Positions 36,967 through 44,939 of a stretch of 64,000 bases of DNA are shown in pieces (the stretch's first letter is position 1; every line of letters starts with the position of its first letter). The notes under the pieces were generated by a model. It was not told the origin of the DNA and ran no database searches. It was given only the letters and a program-made list of their open reading frames with translations. The translations under genes were made by a program, and so were the position numbers. The DNA is from Bradyrhizobium sp. CSA112 (lineage in GTDB: Bacteria; Pseudomonadota; Alphaproteobacteria; Rhizobiales; Xanthobacteraceae). The stretch is from positions 46,275 through 110,274 of the forward strand of contig NZ_JAACFS010000025.1 in assembly GCF_029051645.1 (NCBI RefSeq), in the 5' to 3' direction.

Positions 36967-37100
36967 CAGCGGCGAAAATATAGTCCAGCCGTTATTTGTC
37001 CATGAATACCGCTGCATGGCTGCCCCGGCGGAGGGCAGGGACACGCCAATTGCATCATTAAATCGGGAGACAAAGGCGGCCGGCGCGGCAATGATCCGGC

Positions 37101-38354
37101 ATGCCTGATGCCGCCAGATCGCTCCGGGTGCTCGTCTCCGAAGGTTCCTCTACCTCGGCGCGAGAGGCGATCACGATTCTGGGTCTCGCTGGCCATCACA
37201 TCGAGGTCTGCGATCCCTCGCCGTGGTGCCTTTCACGGTTCTCGGGCTTCGTCCGGAAGTTTCACCGTTGCCCCGGATTGCGGGACGATCCCGCCGGTTA
37301 TCTGGCGTTCATCGAGCAGCGACTAGCCGACGGGAAATTCGATGTTCTGCTGCCGACGCATGAGCAGGGGTTTTTGTTTGCCCGGGCCAAGCAGCGTATC
37401 GAAGGCCGTGCCGGTCTGGCGCTGCCGGGCTTCGAGAGCTACCGCACGGCGCACAGCAAGGCCGGCTTCAGCCGGCTGCTCGATCGGGTGGGACTGCCGC
37501 AGCCGCCGACGCAAATCGTGACGTCGGCGCAGCAATTGCGTGAAGTGGTCCGACTTCCTGCCGTCGTTAAAACTTCGGTCGGCACGGCGAGCCGCGGCAT
37601 CTGGTTCATACGCAATGCCGACGATCTCGACAGCGCAGTGCATGATCTCGGCGCCGGCGATGCATTTGCTGACGAGATTCTGGTGCAAGACCTTGTCGCG
37701 GGCACGACTGAGAAGGCTCAGTCGGTATTTTGCCGCGGACAAATGATCGGCTTTCATGCCTATCGGCAGGTGATGGCCGGCGTGGGCGGCGGCGAGGCGA
37801 TCAAGCAGAGCGTGAGGCGGTCCGTCGTTCAGGCTCATCTCGAGAAGGTCGGACAATCGCTCGATTGGCACGGTGCGCTGTCGATCGACTACATCATGCC
37901 CTATGATGGTGACGCGCCGTTGCTGATCGACTGCAATCCGCGTCTGGTCGAGCCGATGAACGCGTATCGCGCCGGTGTCGATCTGGTCGGGCTCTTGCTT
38001 TTGCTCTCGCTGGGCGAGACGCCGGCGGCGTTGCCCGAGGGACGCGAGGGCGTGCTCACGCATCTGGCGATGCAGGCACTGCTCGGGTGCGCGGCGCGTG
38101 GCGGTACGCGGTTCGACATTCTCAGGGAATGCCGATGCCTCGCAGCAGTCAGCGGGCCTTATGCCGGCAGCACCGAAGAACTCACGCCGGTGGAAGCGGA
38201 CTGGATCAGCGTCGTGCCGCTTGCGGTAACGGCCGCAGTACTGCTGGCCTCGCCGGAGTCAGCACTCAAACTCGCGCGCGGCGGGTTTGGCGCGCATCTG
38301 CTCGACCTAAAGAGTATTCGGATGATTGAGGGTGAAGATTTTGGCCAAACATAG
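37101..38354 (+). CDS. ATP-grasp superfamily carboxylate-amine/thiol ligase-like protein
   Basis: A 417-aa cytoplasmic protein. The N-terminal Rossmann-like part begins VLVSEGSSTSAREAITIL. The ATP-grasp core has the lysine strand LPAVVKTSVGTASRG, the hinge ILVQDLVAGT, and the metal site PLLIDCNPRLVEPMNAYRAG. The family joins a carboxylate to an amine, thiol or other nucleophile with ATP. No partner gene (amino acid, peptide or cofactor synthesis) adjoins it, so the product is unknown. The ribosome site before ATG 37101 is weak. It is flanked by repeats on both sides. Confidence 0.85.
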   Translation: MPDAARSLRVLVSEGSSTSAREAITILGLAGHHIEVCDPSPWCLSRFSGFVRKFHRCPGLRDDPAGYLAFIEQRLADGKFDVLLPTHEQGFLFARAKQRIEGRAGLALPGFESYRTAHSKAGFSRLLDRVGLPQPPTQIVTSAQQLREVVRLPAVVKTSVGTASRGIWFIRNADDLDSAVHDLGAGDAFADEILVQDLVAGTTEKAQSVFCRGQMIGFHAYRQVMAGVGGGEAIKQSVRRSVVQAHLEKVGQSLDWHGALSIDYIMPYDGDAPLLIDCNPRLVEPMNAYRAGVDLVGLLLLLSLGETPAALPEGREGVLTHLAMQALLGCAARGGTRFDILRECRCLAAVSGPYAGSTEELTPVEADWISVVPLAVTAAVLLASPESALKLARGGFGAHLLDLKSIRMIEGEDFGQT

Positions 38355-38364
38355 TCGTAGCAAC

Positions 38365-38640
38365 CATTAGACCCTCATGGTGAGGAGGCGCGTTAGCGCC
38401 GTCTCCGGACGATGCTTCGCATCGCCGGGAGAACCATGCGGCCCCATCCGGGCCTTCATCCTTCGAGACGCGCGAAGACGCGCTCCTCAGGATGAGGTCT
38501 GGCAGTGCTGTGGGCAAAGGCGCCGTTGCGCCGTGCCCACCATTTATCCTCGACCGCAATCCTGAATGGTGGGCACGCGAAGCCTGTCATCGGGCGCGCA
38601 TTTCGCGTGACCCGGTGGCTTTGCCCACCCTACGAAGTAC
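38365..38640. repeat. two adjoining interspersed repeats (CCCTCATGGTGAGGAGG and GTGGGCAAAGGCGCC types)
   Basis: The left part (38369-38500) starts ACCCTCATGGTGAGGAGGCG and ends with CGCGCTCCTCAGGATGAGGT. The right part (about 38512-38638) runs from GTGGGCAAAGGCGCC through GTGCCCACCATTT/AATGGTGGGCACGCG to GCTTTGCCCACCCTACG and resembles 12815-12902. Both can fold into long hairpins and follow the ATP-grasp gene, where they may end transcription. Confidence 0.8.
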
Positions 38641-38646
38641 CAGACG

Positions 38647-38802
38647 CTACAACGGCTCATTCTCATTGTCCGTGCGGTCGCGCTTCGGCGTGGCGATGTC
38701 GCCGTCCTCGTACTCGTCGTCCTCGACTGGAACGTGCTCCGGCTTCTTCGGTTTGTCGTCGCCCTTTTTCGGAGGCTCGCTCTTCCTGCCAGTTCCGCCC
38801 AT
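38647..38802 (-). CDS. small hydrophilic acidic protein (51 aa)
   Basis: A 51-aa frame with a good ribosome site: AAAGGAATCAC precedes ATG 38802. The protein starts MGGTGRKSEPPKKGDDKPKK, then becomes strongly acidic (PVEDDEYEDGDIATP) and ends RDRTDNENEPL. It has no hydrophobic segment and looks disordered. I do not recognise a family. Proteins with this charge split occur as small stress-related or nucleic-acid-associated factors, but nothing here shows a function. It is supported by its start signals and protein-like composition only. Confidence 0.6.
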   Translation of the reverse strand: MGGTGRKSEPPKKGDDKPKKPEHVPVEDDEYEDGDIATPKRDRTDNENEPL

Positions 38803-38970
38803 GTGATTCCTTTTTCGCCGGATCAATCGGCGTTGCTCTGCATGCCGATTCGGAGTATCGGCATGACCTCGATCTGATCGCGTTCGGACGGCATTTTAGC
38901 GCCGGCCACGCAAGTTTTCCTGCCCTTTTTGCGGCGTTCAGTCGAAAGGGCGCTCACATACGGAGCCAGC

Positions 38971-39213
38971 ATGAAGAAGCCCCGCCCTGCGGCGGACGAA
39001 CCGCAGCCGCGCAAGACCATTCGCGCCGACAAGGCGCCGACCACCGGATACTCGCTGGTGGTGGACGGTCATTTCAAATCACATCACGACACGGTGGAGG
39101 CTGCCGAAGAGGCGGGCATGGCCTTGAAGAACCGGTTTCAGATGCTTCAGGTGCAGGTCTACGACGCCGAGAACAAGACGCGATCGATGATCGATTGGCC
39201 GGGGCCGGCGTAA
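38971..39213 (+). CDS. small conserved-looking hypothetical protein (80 aa)
   Basis: An 80-aa cytoplasmic protein that starts MKKPRPAADEPQPRKTIRAD and has a compact second half (GYSLVVDGHFKSHHDTVEAA, then MLQVQVYDAENKTRSMIDW). The second half reads like a small alpha/beta domain with alternating strands and one helix. ATG 38971 follows GGAGCCAGC; the longer frame from 38929 lacks a ribosome site. No family is recognised. It is divergent from the 51-aa gene, 168 bp away. Confidence 0.6.
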   Translation: MKKPRPAADEPQPRKTIRADKAPTTGYSLVVDGHFKSHHDTVEAAEEAGMALKNRFQMLQVQVYDAENKTRSMIDWPGPA

Positions 39214-39237
39214 CGCGGCGGACATCCGACTTTACTC

Positions 39238-39376
39238 CTCGTCATGGCCGGGCTTCGTCCCGGCCATCCACGTCTTTCCCGGACATTGCAGCCAAGGACG
39301 TGGATGCCCACGGGACATCCAGCGATGCCCCGGGGATGCGCGAAGACGCGCTTCGCGCGTTTGGCCGGGCATAACG
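39238..39376. repeat. GTCATGGCCGGGCTTCGTCCCGGCCATCCACG repeat
   Basis: Hairpin-forming element beginning CGTCATGGCCGGGCTTCGTC and followed by CCGGCCATCCACGTC. It includes a second inverted part AGGACGTGGATGCCC and ends with GCGTTTGGCCGGGCATAACG. A shorter, cleaner copy lies at 61890-61980. It sits between convergent small genes. Confidence 0.8.
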
Positions 39377-39398
39377 AGACGCCCGCAAGCGTCCGACC

Positions 39399-39692
39399 TC
39401 AGGTTCGCCGTCCGCCGTTTTGCTGGCTCGCCAGCCACTCGGACAGGGCCACCGGCTTCTCGTCTTGCCGCTTGGTGCCGGCGCGAGGCTTCTTTGCGGC
39501 CGCTCGGGCGGCGGGAGCGCGTTGCGGCTCGGCTGCTTCGCGCGCAAGCCGCAACGCCTTCAGCTTCGCCATATTGTCGAGCACCGCCTTGGCGGACGCG
39601 TCGCGTTCGGCCTTGCCGGATCTTGCGTCCTCGGCGGCCCTTGCCATCTTGTCGGCGCGTGCCTGGGCGCGATCACGATCCTCTTTCGTCAT
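39399..39692 (-). CDS. small basic/charged hypothetical protein with an LKALRLAREAA motif (97 aa)
   Basis: A 97-aa highly charged protein. The first half is a predicted helix rich in Arg, Asp and Ala (MTKEDRDRAQARADKMARAA). It contains NMAKLKALRLAREAAEPQ, then an alanine- and lysine-rich linker and a short end ALSEWLASQQNGGRRT. The upstream gene at 39699-39938 carries the same motif as EKLRALRLAKEAADRE. The two start and stop within 7 bp, so they are probably co-transcribed relatives. No known family is recognised. The basic linker could contact nucleic acid, which is a guess. Confidence 0.6.
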   Translation of the reverse strand: MTKEDRDRAQARADKMARAAEDARSGKAERDASAKAVLDNMAKLKALRLAREAAEPQRAPAARAAAKKPRAGTKRQDEKPVALSEWLASQQNGGRRT

Positions 39693-39698
39693 TTCAAG

Positions 39699-39938
39699 TC
39701 AGCCTCTTTTCGCGGTCCTGGTCTTGGCCTTGCTTTTGACCGTCGGTTCCGGCGGGTTTTCGCGGTCGGCGGCTTCCTTCGCCAGACGAAGCGCACGCAG
39801 CTTCTCGGTTCGCTTTCGAATGGCGACGTCGGCGGCGGCAATCTCGGCCATCGCCTTTATGCCTTCGACTTCCTGGGCGCGCTTGCGATTTAGCCTGATC
39901 TCTTTCAGTTCGGCGGCGCTCTTCGGCTCATCGTCCAT
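39699..39938 (-). CDS. small charged hypothetical protein with an LRALRLAKEAA motif (79 aa)
   Basis: A 79-aa protein. It is almost entirely predicted helix: MDDEPKSAAELKEIRLNRKR, then VEGIKAMAEIAAADVAI, then RKRTEKLRALRLAKEAADRE, and a basic tail (TVKSKAKTRTAKRG). It shares the motif with the next gene on the strand. ATG 39938 is preceded by AGAGGTATGAC, an acceptable ribosome site. Family unknown. Confidence 0.6.
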   Translation of the reverse strand: MDDEPKSAAELKEIRLNRKRAQEVEGIKAMAEIAAADVAIRKRTEKLRALRLAKEAADRENPPEPTVKSKAKTRTAKRG

Positions 39939-40052
39939 GTCATACCTCTGAAATCACGACAGATATCGTCGAGCGGTCTCGGGGCGGTTTACCACGGATC
40001 GGGGCGCAGACGAGGTTATTTTCGATCGAAAAAGGCCCGGTTTCTTGCCAAA

Positions 40053-41057
40053 TCAGCCATTGTGATGAAGGGCCGCCTCATCGTCGCTTTCGTCGGAACT
40101 CGCAGAATCGAAACTGGCAAGCCAGGCGCCCAGCGCCGATGACGCAAGCCCTCCCGCCTTCATCTGCCGCAAGGCGACCCGGATGCTGGTTCGGCCGTTA
40201 CGGCCACAGACGATCTCCGAGGGCGGCTCGCCGGCAAGCACCGCCTCGACCACGCGCTGTTTGATCGCCGACGTTTCAGGATCGCCGCACGCGGCCATCA
40301 ACTGCTGAAACGCACGATAACGCGCGGCGTCGAACGGCCGGGCCTCGCCCAGCCCGTCCCGTGCCGGATGCGGCGGATAGAGATGCGCGCAGGGAACCAT
40401 CCCTTCAGGCACCGGTTCGGTGGCGGGATGGGTTCGCCGGCTTTGCAGCAGCCTCGGCAGCACATGGGTGTGCGGCCCCTCCGGGCTCTCGCCGGTGGGC
40501 GGCGGGATCGGCTGATAGACCTCGATGCGGCCGAGCCGGCTGATGAAGACGCGATGCGGATTGGCCTCGAGGATCATGCCCATGGCAGGGTCGCCGTGAT
40601 CAAACACCGCGCGGCCGATATGGTCGCGCAGACGCCTGGCGAGATTGCGATCGCCGATACGCACACAGAAATCCGCCTGCAGGGCGCCGAAACCGAGATC
40701 GAACAATATCGAATCCCGATCTTCCTCACGCGGCGCCTGATGATCGGGGCCGATCTCCGTCAACGCGATGCGCTGGTTCATGGCGCAATCATCTTGCGGC
40801 AGGCAAAGCGCGATCCTTTGATTCCACCCGGTCTTGGTGATGCCTTCCGATGCGAAGGGACGGATAGCAGCATCAGGTTTGAGGGCAATGCCGCCACGCG
40901 ACGTTAGGGCCGAAACGGCTTCAGCCGACTGGACGAGGCGGACCGGTTCGCCACGGTCGCGCGAAAATTCGGCGATAGCGCCGAAGGTGCCAAGGCTCCA
41001 TTGCGTGTCGGGGTTGGATATTTCCCGCTGCAAAAGATCGATAGTTGCGGCGCTCAT
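40053..41057 (-). CDS. unrecognised 334-aa protein next to the B12 receptor
   Basis: A 334-aa protein with no signal peptide or membrane helix. I do not recognise a family. The first 80 residues look like a small alpha/beta domain (STRUCTURE: TQWSLGTFGAIAEFSRD, then ALTSRGGIALKP). The middle part has DSILFDLGFGALQADFCVRI and MILEANPHRVFISRLGRIEV. Then comes a proline/histidine-rich stretch with HTHVLPRLL and VPCAHLYPPHPA, whose histidines could bind a metal. The end is acidic (ASSDESDDEAALHHNG). It starts 126 bp after the B12 receptor gene on the same strand and may belong to the B12 regulon. Confidence 0.7.
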   Translation of the reverse strand: MSAATIDLLQREISNPDTQWSLGTFGAIAEFSRDRGEPVRLVQSAEAVSALTSRGGIALKPDAAIRPFASEGITKTGWNQRIALCLPQDDCAMNQRIALTEIGPDHQAPREEDRDSILFDLGFGALQADFCVRIGDRNLARRLRDHIGRAVFDHGDPAMGMILEANPHRVFISRLGRIEVYQPIPPPTGESPEGPHTHVLPRLLQSRRTHPATEPVPEGMVPCAHLYPPHPARDGLGEARPFDAARYRAFQQLMAACGDPETSAIKQRVVEAVLAGEPPSEIVCGRNGRTSIRVALRQMKAGGLASSALGAWLASFDSASSDESDDEAALHHNG

Positions 41058-41183
41058 CGCCGCCTGCGGAACGAAATCAGTTCAGGCATGAAAGAGCATT
41101 CTCCCAGGCAATGCCAAAGGAGAATACCGTCTCGTCAGGCCAGGACAAGCCGATCCGGCAGGAGGCCGAACCGGCTATTCCGG

Positions 41184-43439
41184 TCAGAACGTCGCGCCCA
41201 CCTTCACCATGTAGGTCCGGCCGGGCAGCGGATAGGCCGAGAAGCGGCCCGGCGTGAACGAGCTGGCGATGGCGTAGTCGTAGTACAGCGCGTCGAACAG
41301 GTTGTTCACGCTCAGCGACCAGAAGAAGTGTTCATAAGCGCCGCTCAGTTTGAGGTCGACGGTGGCGTCGGCCGGGATACGGCGCTGGGTGTTGGCTTGG
41401 TCGTTGTCCATCGCGCGTTCGCTCCAGGCGCGGAGCGTGGCATCGAACACAAGATAGTTCTGCCAGATGTTCCAGGTCACGCCGCCCATAGCTGTATAGC
41501 GGGAAACCAGCGGCACATCGTTGCCGGCGAACGTCCCCTCGCGAAACACGGCGCGCGTATAGGCCGCACCTGCCCTCAGCAACAGGCTGTCGCTGACACG
41601 CAGCGACGCACTGGTCTCCGAGCCATAGCGGCGGGTCGGATCGAGATTGATGTTGAAGAACTGCGCCGGATTGAAATGGATCTCGTTCTCGAGGTCCATG
41701 TTGTAGATGCTCGATTGCATCTGGAAGCCACCGCTCTTGATGCGGAATCCGCCCTCGATGTCATACGAAGTCTGGGTCTTCAGTTTGAAGTCGCCGGGGA
41801 TCGGATTGAAAAAGGCATCGAAGGACGGGCCGGAGGCAACCCGTTCGTCGACATCGGGGGTGCGGAATGCGCGCGCTGCCCGACCGAATACAGAGAAGAC
41901 ATTGTTGAGGCGATGCTCCAGGCCGACATGCAGCGCATATTGCGTCTCATTGCTGTCGAGCGGAAGCGCCTGCGCGCCGAAAGCGAATGGGGCCATCGCA
42001 TCGAAGCGGTCGCGCGCGGTCAGGTTGGTGTTTTGGACCCGAACGCCATAAGAAAAATCGGTCGTCGGCAATAGCCCGATCGATTGTTGCCAGTAGCCGG
42101 CCAGCGTCTGCTGCGCCAGATCGTACCGGTGAAACGGCGTGAGGCCTTTGAACGCGCCGCGGTCTTGATGGTAAGTCGCATCATAATAGTCGATCCCGGT
42201 CAGAATCGACGACGGAATTCCAAAAATTGTATTCTTGACGCTCAGCCGCGGCGTAATTGACCAGGTCAGCAAACTCGCATCGACGTAAGTAGACGCGAAA
42301 CTGGAGCCCGGATTTGTACCGAAGAATCCTAACTGTTGCTTTTTGTCTCTCACGCCGCCATCGACGATAAGCTCAGCGCCATTCCACAGCGATTTGGTAA
42401 ATCCGGCTGTAGCGTTGGCGCCCTGCTTATTGGCATAGTCGAAGGGCGTTCCGGTGCCTCTGCGATCAGTAGCCAGTTCGTCCAGTCCGATGGAAGGCTG
42501 AACGAAACGGCCGCCGGGGAGGCCCAGCTTTTGATCGTCGCCCGACAATGTAAGGAACGCGGTAAGATCGGGCGTGGTGTAGTTGATGTTGCCGACCCCG
42601 TTGCGCTGGTCGAGCGCGTTGTTGACACGATAGCCGTCGGACTTGATGCCGTTGCCGTAAAACGATGCCGACCACGGTCCCGAATTCAACGCAGTCGAGA
42701 CCGAGGCCATGCGCTGGTTGAAGGAGCCGGCACCGGCCTCGGCCCGTATGGCGACCGGTGGACCGCCGACGCCGTTCTTGGTCACGATGTTGACGACGCC
42801 GCCCACCGCGTTGTCGCCGTAAAGAACCGCGCCGCTGTTGCCCCGGGTGATCTCGATGCGTTCAATCGAATTGAGCGGGATGGTCGAAAGGTCGACGCCG
42901 GCCTTGTCGATGTCGTTTAGCCGCCGGCCGTTGATGAGAACAAGCGTATTGTTGGTGGCAAACGCGCCGAACCCGCGCACGTCGACCGTGGTCCCGGCGC
43001 CGTTGACGCCGCCGTACAGGTTGGTCAACTGCACGCCCGGGGTTTGCGCGATGATCTCTTGCACGGTTTGCGCTGGCGAGTGCGCTATGTCTTCCGCCGT
43101 GATCACGGTCGCCGATGTGCCGACGATGCCGGAGAATTGCCGTCCGCCGCTCCCGCCCGCGCCTTGCGACGAGGCGTCCGAGCCGGTCCCCACTGCAGGT
43201 CTTCCGCCGGTCGACGGCGCAGCCGCCGGCACGATGCGGCGCGACGTTGCCCCTTCGTTGTAGGTCGGTCTCGCGCGGGTCCGGTTCGGGTCGGTCGGCG
43301 AGGTCACTTCGATCGGCGGCAATAGCTCGGACGGCGTCTGCTGGGCCCCTGCGCCGGAAATTCCGAGCGATAGGATGGGTATCAGGAAACTGGACGCAAG
43401 CCAGAAGCGGCGCTGCCGCATGGCGCTGGTGGAAGACAT
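41184..43439 (-). CDS. btuB: TonB-dependent outer-membrane receptor, probably for cobalamin (BtuB-like)
   Basis: A 751-aa outer-membrane receptor. The leader ends near GISGAGAQQ; a likely TonB box is in ELLPPIEVTSP. A glycine/serine-rich linker of about 80 residues is unusual in length. The plug domain has TVQEIIAQTPGVQL, DVRGFGAFATNNTLVLINGR and IERIEITRGNSGAVLYGDNA. The barrel ends with the aromatic terminus MVKVGATF. The vitamin B12 call rests on the cobalamin riboswitch in its leader and on the adjacent btuCDF-like operon. ATG 43439 leaves a leader of about 300 nt. Confidence 0.87.
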   Translation of the reverse strand: MSSTSAMRQRRFWLASSFLIPILSLGISGAGAQQTPSELLPPIEVTSPTDPNRTRARPTYNEGATSRRIVPAAAPSTGGRPAVGTGSDASSQGAGGSGGRQFSGIVGTSATVITAEDIAHSPAQTVQEIIAQTPGVQLTNLYGGVNGAGTTVDVRGFGAFATNNTLVLINGRRLNDIDKAGVDLSTIPLNSIERIEITRGNSGAVLYGDNAVGGVVNIVTKNGVGGPPVAIRAEAGAGSFNQRMASVSTALNSGPWSASFYGNGIKSDGYRVNNALDQRNGVGNINYTTPDLTAFLTLSGDDQKLGLPGGRFVQPSIGLDELATDRRGTGTPFDYANKQGANATAGFTKSLWNGAELIVDGGVRDKKQQLGFFGTNPGSSFASTYVDASLLTWSITPRLSVKNTIFGIPSSILTGIDYYDATYHQDRGAFKGLTPFHRYDLAQQTLAGYWQQSIGLLPTTDFSYGVRVQNTNLTARDRFDAMAPFAFGAQALPLDSNETQYALHVGLEHRLNNVFSVFGRAARAFRTPDVDERVASGPSFDAFFNPIPGDFKLKTQTSYDIEGGFRIKSGGFQMQSSIYNMDLENEIHFNPAQFFNINLDPTRRYGSETSASLRVSDSLLLRAGAAYTRAVFREGTFAGNDVPLVSRYTAMGGVTWNIWQNYLVFDATLRAWSERAMDNDQANTQRRIPADATVDLKLSGAYEHFFWSLSVNNLFDALYYDYAIASSFTPGRFSAYPLPGRTYMVKVGATF

Positions 43440-43561
43440 GGTTCGGACCTCGGTATGACGTCAGTGGCACGTCACAGCGAACCAAGTCTCACCATGGGCT
43501 AACGCAGCTTAGGTGAAGCTAATGCCTGTACTCCCCGACCGACATCTTCGCGTGTGACCAC

Positions 43562-43740
43562 GGCTGACGGCAGGTCTCCTGGCTCGCGGGTCGTTACCCA
43601 TCGTCGCCTTCCCAGGACCGAGATTCCCAGTGGCTTATGACGAAGGATTCGCCGCTTACAGTTGCGGGGGCAGCCGCGGAATTGGGGATTTTCCCCGCAC
43701 CGCATTCCCTTTTGATCCCCAAACGGGAACCGTCGGGAAC
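43562..43740 (-). promoter_or_regulatory. cobalamin (AdoCbl) riboswitch
   Basis: Read on the minus strand, the region contains the class hallmarks in order: GGGAATGCGGTGCGGGGAAA, then GCTGCCCCCGCAACTGTAAG, then the B12 box AAGCCACTGGGAATC, and the 3' end GAGCCAGGAGACCTGCC. It lies about 125-300 bases before the receptor start. Binding of adenosylcobalamin in this class lowers expression of the downstream gene, so the receptor should be repressed when B12 is plentiful. The exact ends are approximate. Confidence 0.95.
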
Positions 43741-43741
43741 T

Positions 43742-43771
43742 ATGGTAGAAGTTTGTCAAAGTCCGAGTCAA
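43742..43771 (-). promoter_or_regulatory. candidate sigma-70-type promoter of the B12 receptor
   Basis: On the minus strand TTGACT (43771-43766) is followed after 18 bp by TACCAT (43747-43742). This would start the transcript a few bases before the riboswitch begins. The -10 box is weak, so the call is tentative. Confidence 0.45.
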
Positions 43772-43895
43772 TCCGCCTTGGGCGCGCTCGCGGTCCTCAC
43801 TGGACGAGTGCGCTATTTTTGCCGCATGAGGCACGCTGCCTGCTCTTTGCCTGAGCTCCTGTACCGGGGCGGGTAAAACTGCTTTAGGACGATCG

Positions 43896-44939
43896 ATGGG
43901 TGTTGAGGCCGTAACCGTGACCAACGAGGATGCCGCGCGCCGGCGGATCGGCGCGACGGCGGCGCTTGCCGCCGTCGTTGTGCTGCTGGTGCTGATCTCG
44001 CTCGGCATCGGGCCGGTGCGGCTGTCGCCGCTTGCGGTGGCGGAAGCGCTGTTCGGCGGCGGCAGCGAGGTGTCGCAGGTGATCGTGCGCGAAATCCGTC
44101 TGCCGCGAACGCTGCTGGCGCTGGCGATCGGCGCCATCCTCGGGCTGTCGGGCGCATCGCTGCAGGGCCTGTTGCGTAACCCGCTGGCCTCGCCCGATTT
44201 GTTCGGCGCGCCGCAATCGGCGGCGTTCGGTGCGGTGCTGGTGATCGCGCTGGGACTGGCCGATGTGCGCTCTTACGCGCTGCCAGTGGCGGCGATCATC
44301 GCAGCCTTTGGTTCGGTGTTCGCGCTGCTTTCAATCGCCGGGCGCAATGCCGGGCTATTGATTCTGATTCTATCGGGCCTTGCGATCTCGAGCTTTGCCG
44401 GCGCCGCGACCGCGCTGGTGATGAACCTTGCCACCAATCCCTTTCTGGTGCTGGAGATCGCATTCTGGCTGCTCGGCTCGCTGGAGGACCGCAGCTTTCA
44501 GCACGTGATGTTGGCGCTGCCGTTCATCGTTGCCGGCGCGATCATGCTGTTCAGCCAGCGCCATGCTTTTCGCGCGCTGAGTCTCGGCGAAGAAACCGCG
44601 CAAAGCCTCGGCGTCGATGTCGGGCGTTTGCGGCTGTTCGTGATTTCGGGCGTCGCGCTCGGCGTCGGCGGCGCGGTTGCCGTCACCGGCACTATCGGTT
44701 TCATCGGGCTCGTTGCGCCACATCTGATGCGTCCCATGATCGGCCACGATCCGGGGCGGCTATTGGTGCCGAGCGCACTGGCTGGTTCGGCGCTGCTGCT
44801 GGCGGCCGATATCGCGGTGCGTATCATCCCCTCGACATCTGACATTAAGGTCGGCGTGCTGACCTCGATCATTGGCGTGCCGTTCTTCCTCTATCTGATC
44901 ATGCGCGAACGCCGCGCGCTCGGGGGAGGCGTCGCATGA
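43896..44939 (+). CDS. btuC: FecCD-family ABC permease (BtuC-like)
   Basis: A 347-aa inner-membrane permease of the B12/iron-siderophore type. It has about ten helices and the family blocks REIRLPRTLLALAIGAILGL (early), LQGLLRNPLASPDLFGAPQ and TGTIGFIGLVAPHLMRPMIG. ATG 43896 follows AGGAC with 6-bp spacing. It overlaps the ATPase gene by 4 bp (ATGA) and lies divergent to the riboswitch-controlled receptor. A cobalamin substrate is inferred from that context; siderophore permeases have the same fold. Confidence 0.88.
   Translation: MGVEAVTVTNEDAARRRIGATAALAAVVVLLVLISLGIGPVRLSPLAVAEALFGGGSEVSQVIVREIRLPRTLLALAIGAILGLSGASLQGLLRNPLASPDLFGAPQSAAFGAVLVIALGLADVRSYALPVAAIIAAFGSVFALLSIAGRNAGLLILILSGLAISSFAGAATALVMNLATNPFLVLEIAFWLLGSLEDRSFQHVMLALPFIVAGAIMLFSQRHAFRALSLGEETAQSLGVDVGRLRLFVISGVALGVGGAVAVTGTIGFIGLVAPHLMRPMIGHDPGRLLVPSALAGSALLLAADIAVRIIPSTSDIKVGVLTSIIGVPFFLYLIMRERRALGGGVA

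Noticed and set aside
38823..39044. A 73-codon minus-strand frame opposite the 80-aa gene
   Set aside because: The opposite-strand gene has the better ribosome site and a protein-like composition.
43772..43895. A second cobalamin riboswitch for the plus-strand operon
   Set aside because: No B12 box or CCCCCGCAACTG-like core in this orientation within the leader.
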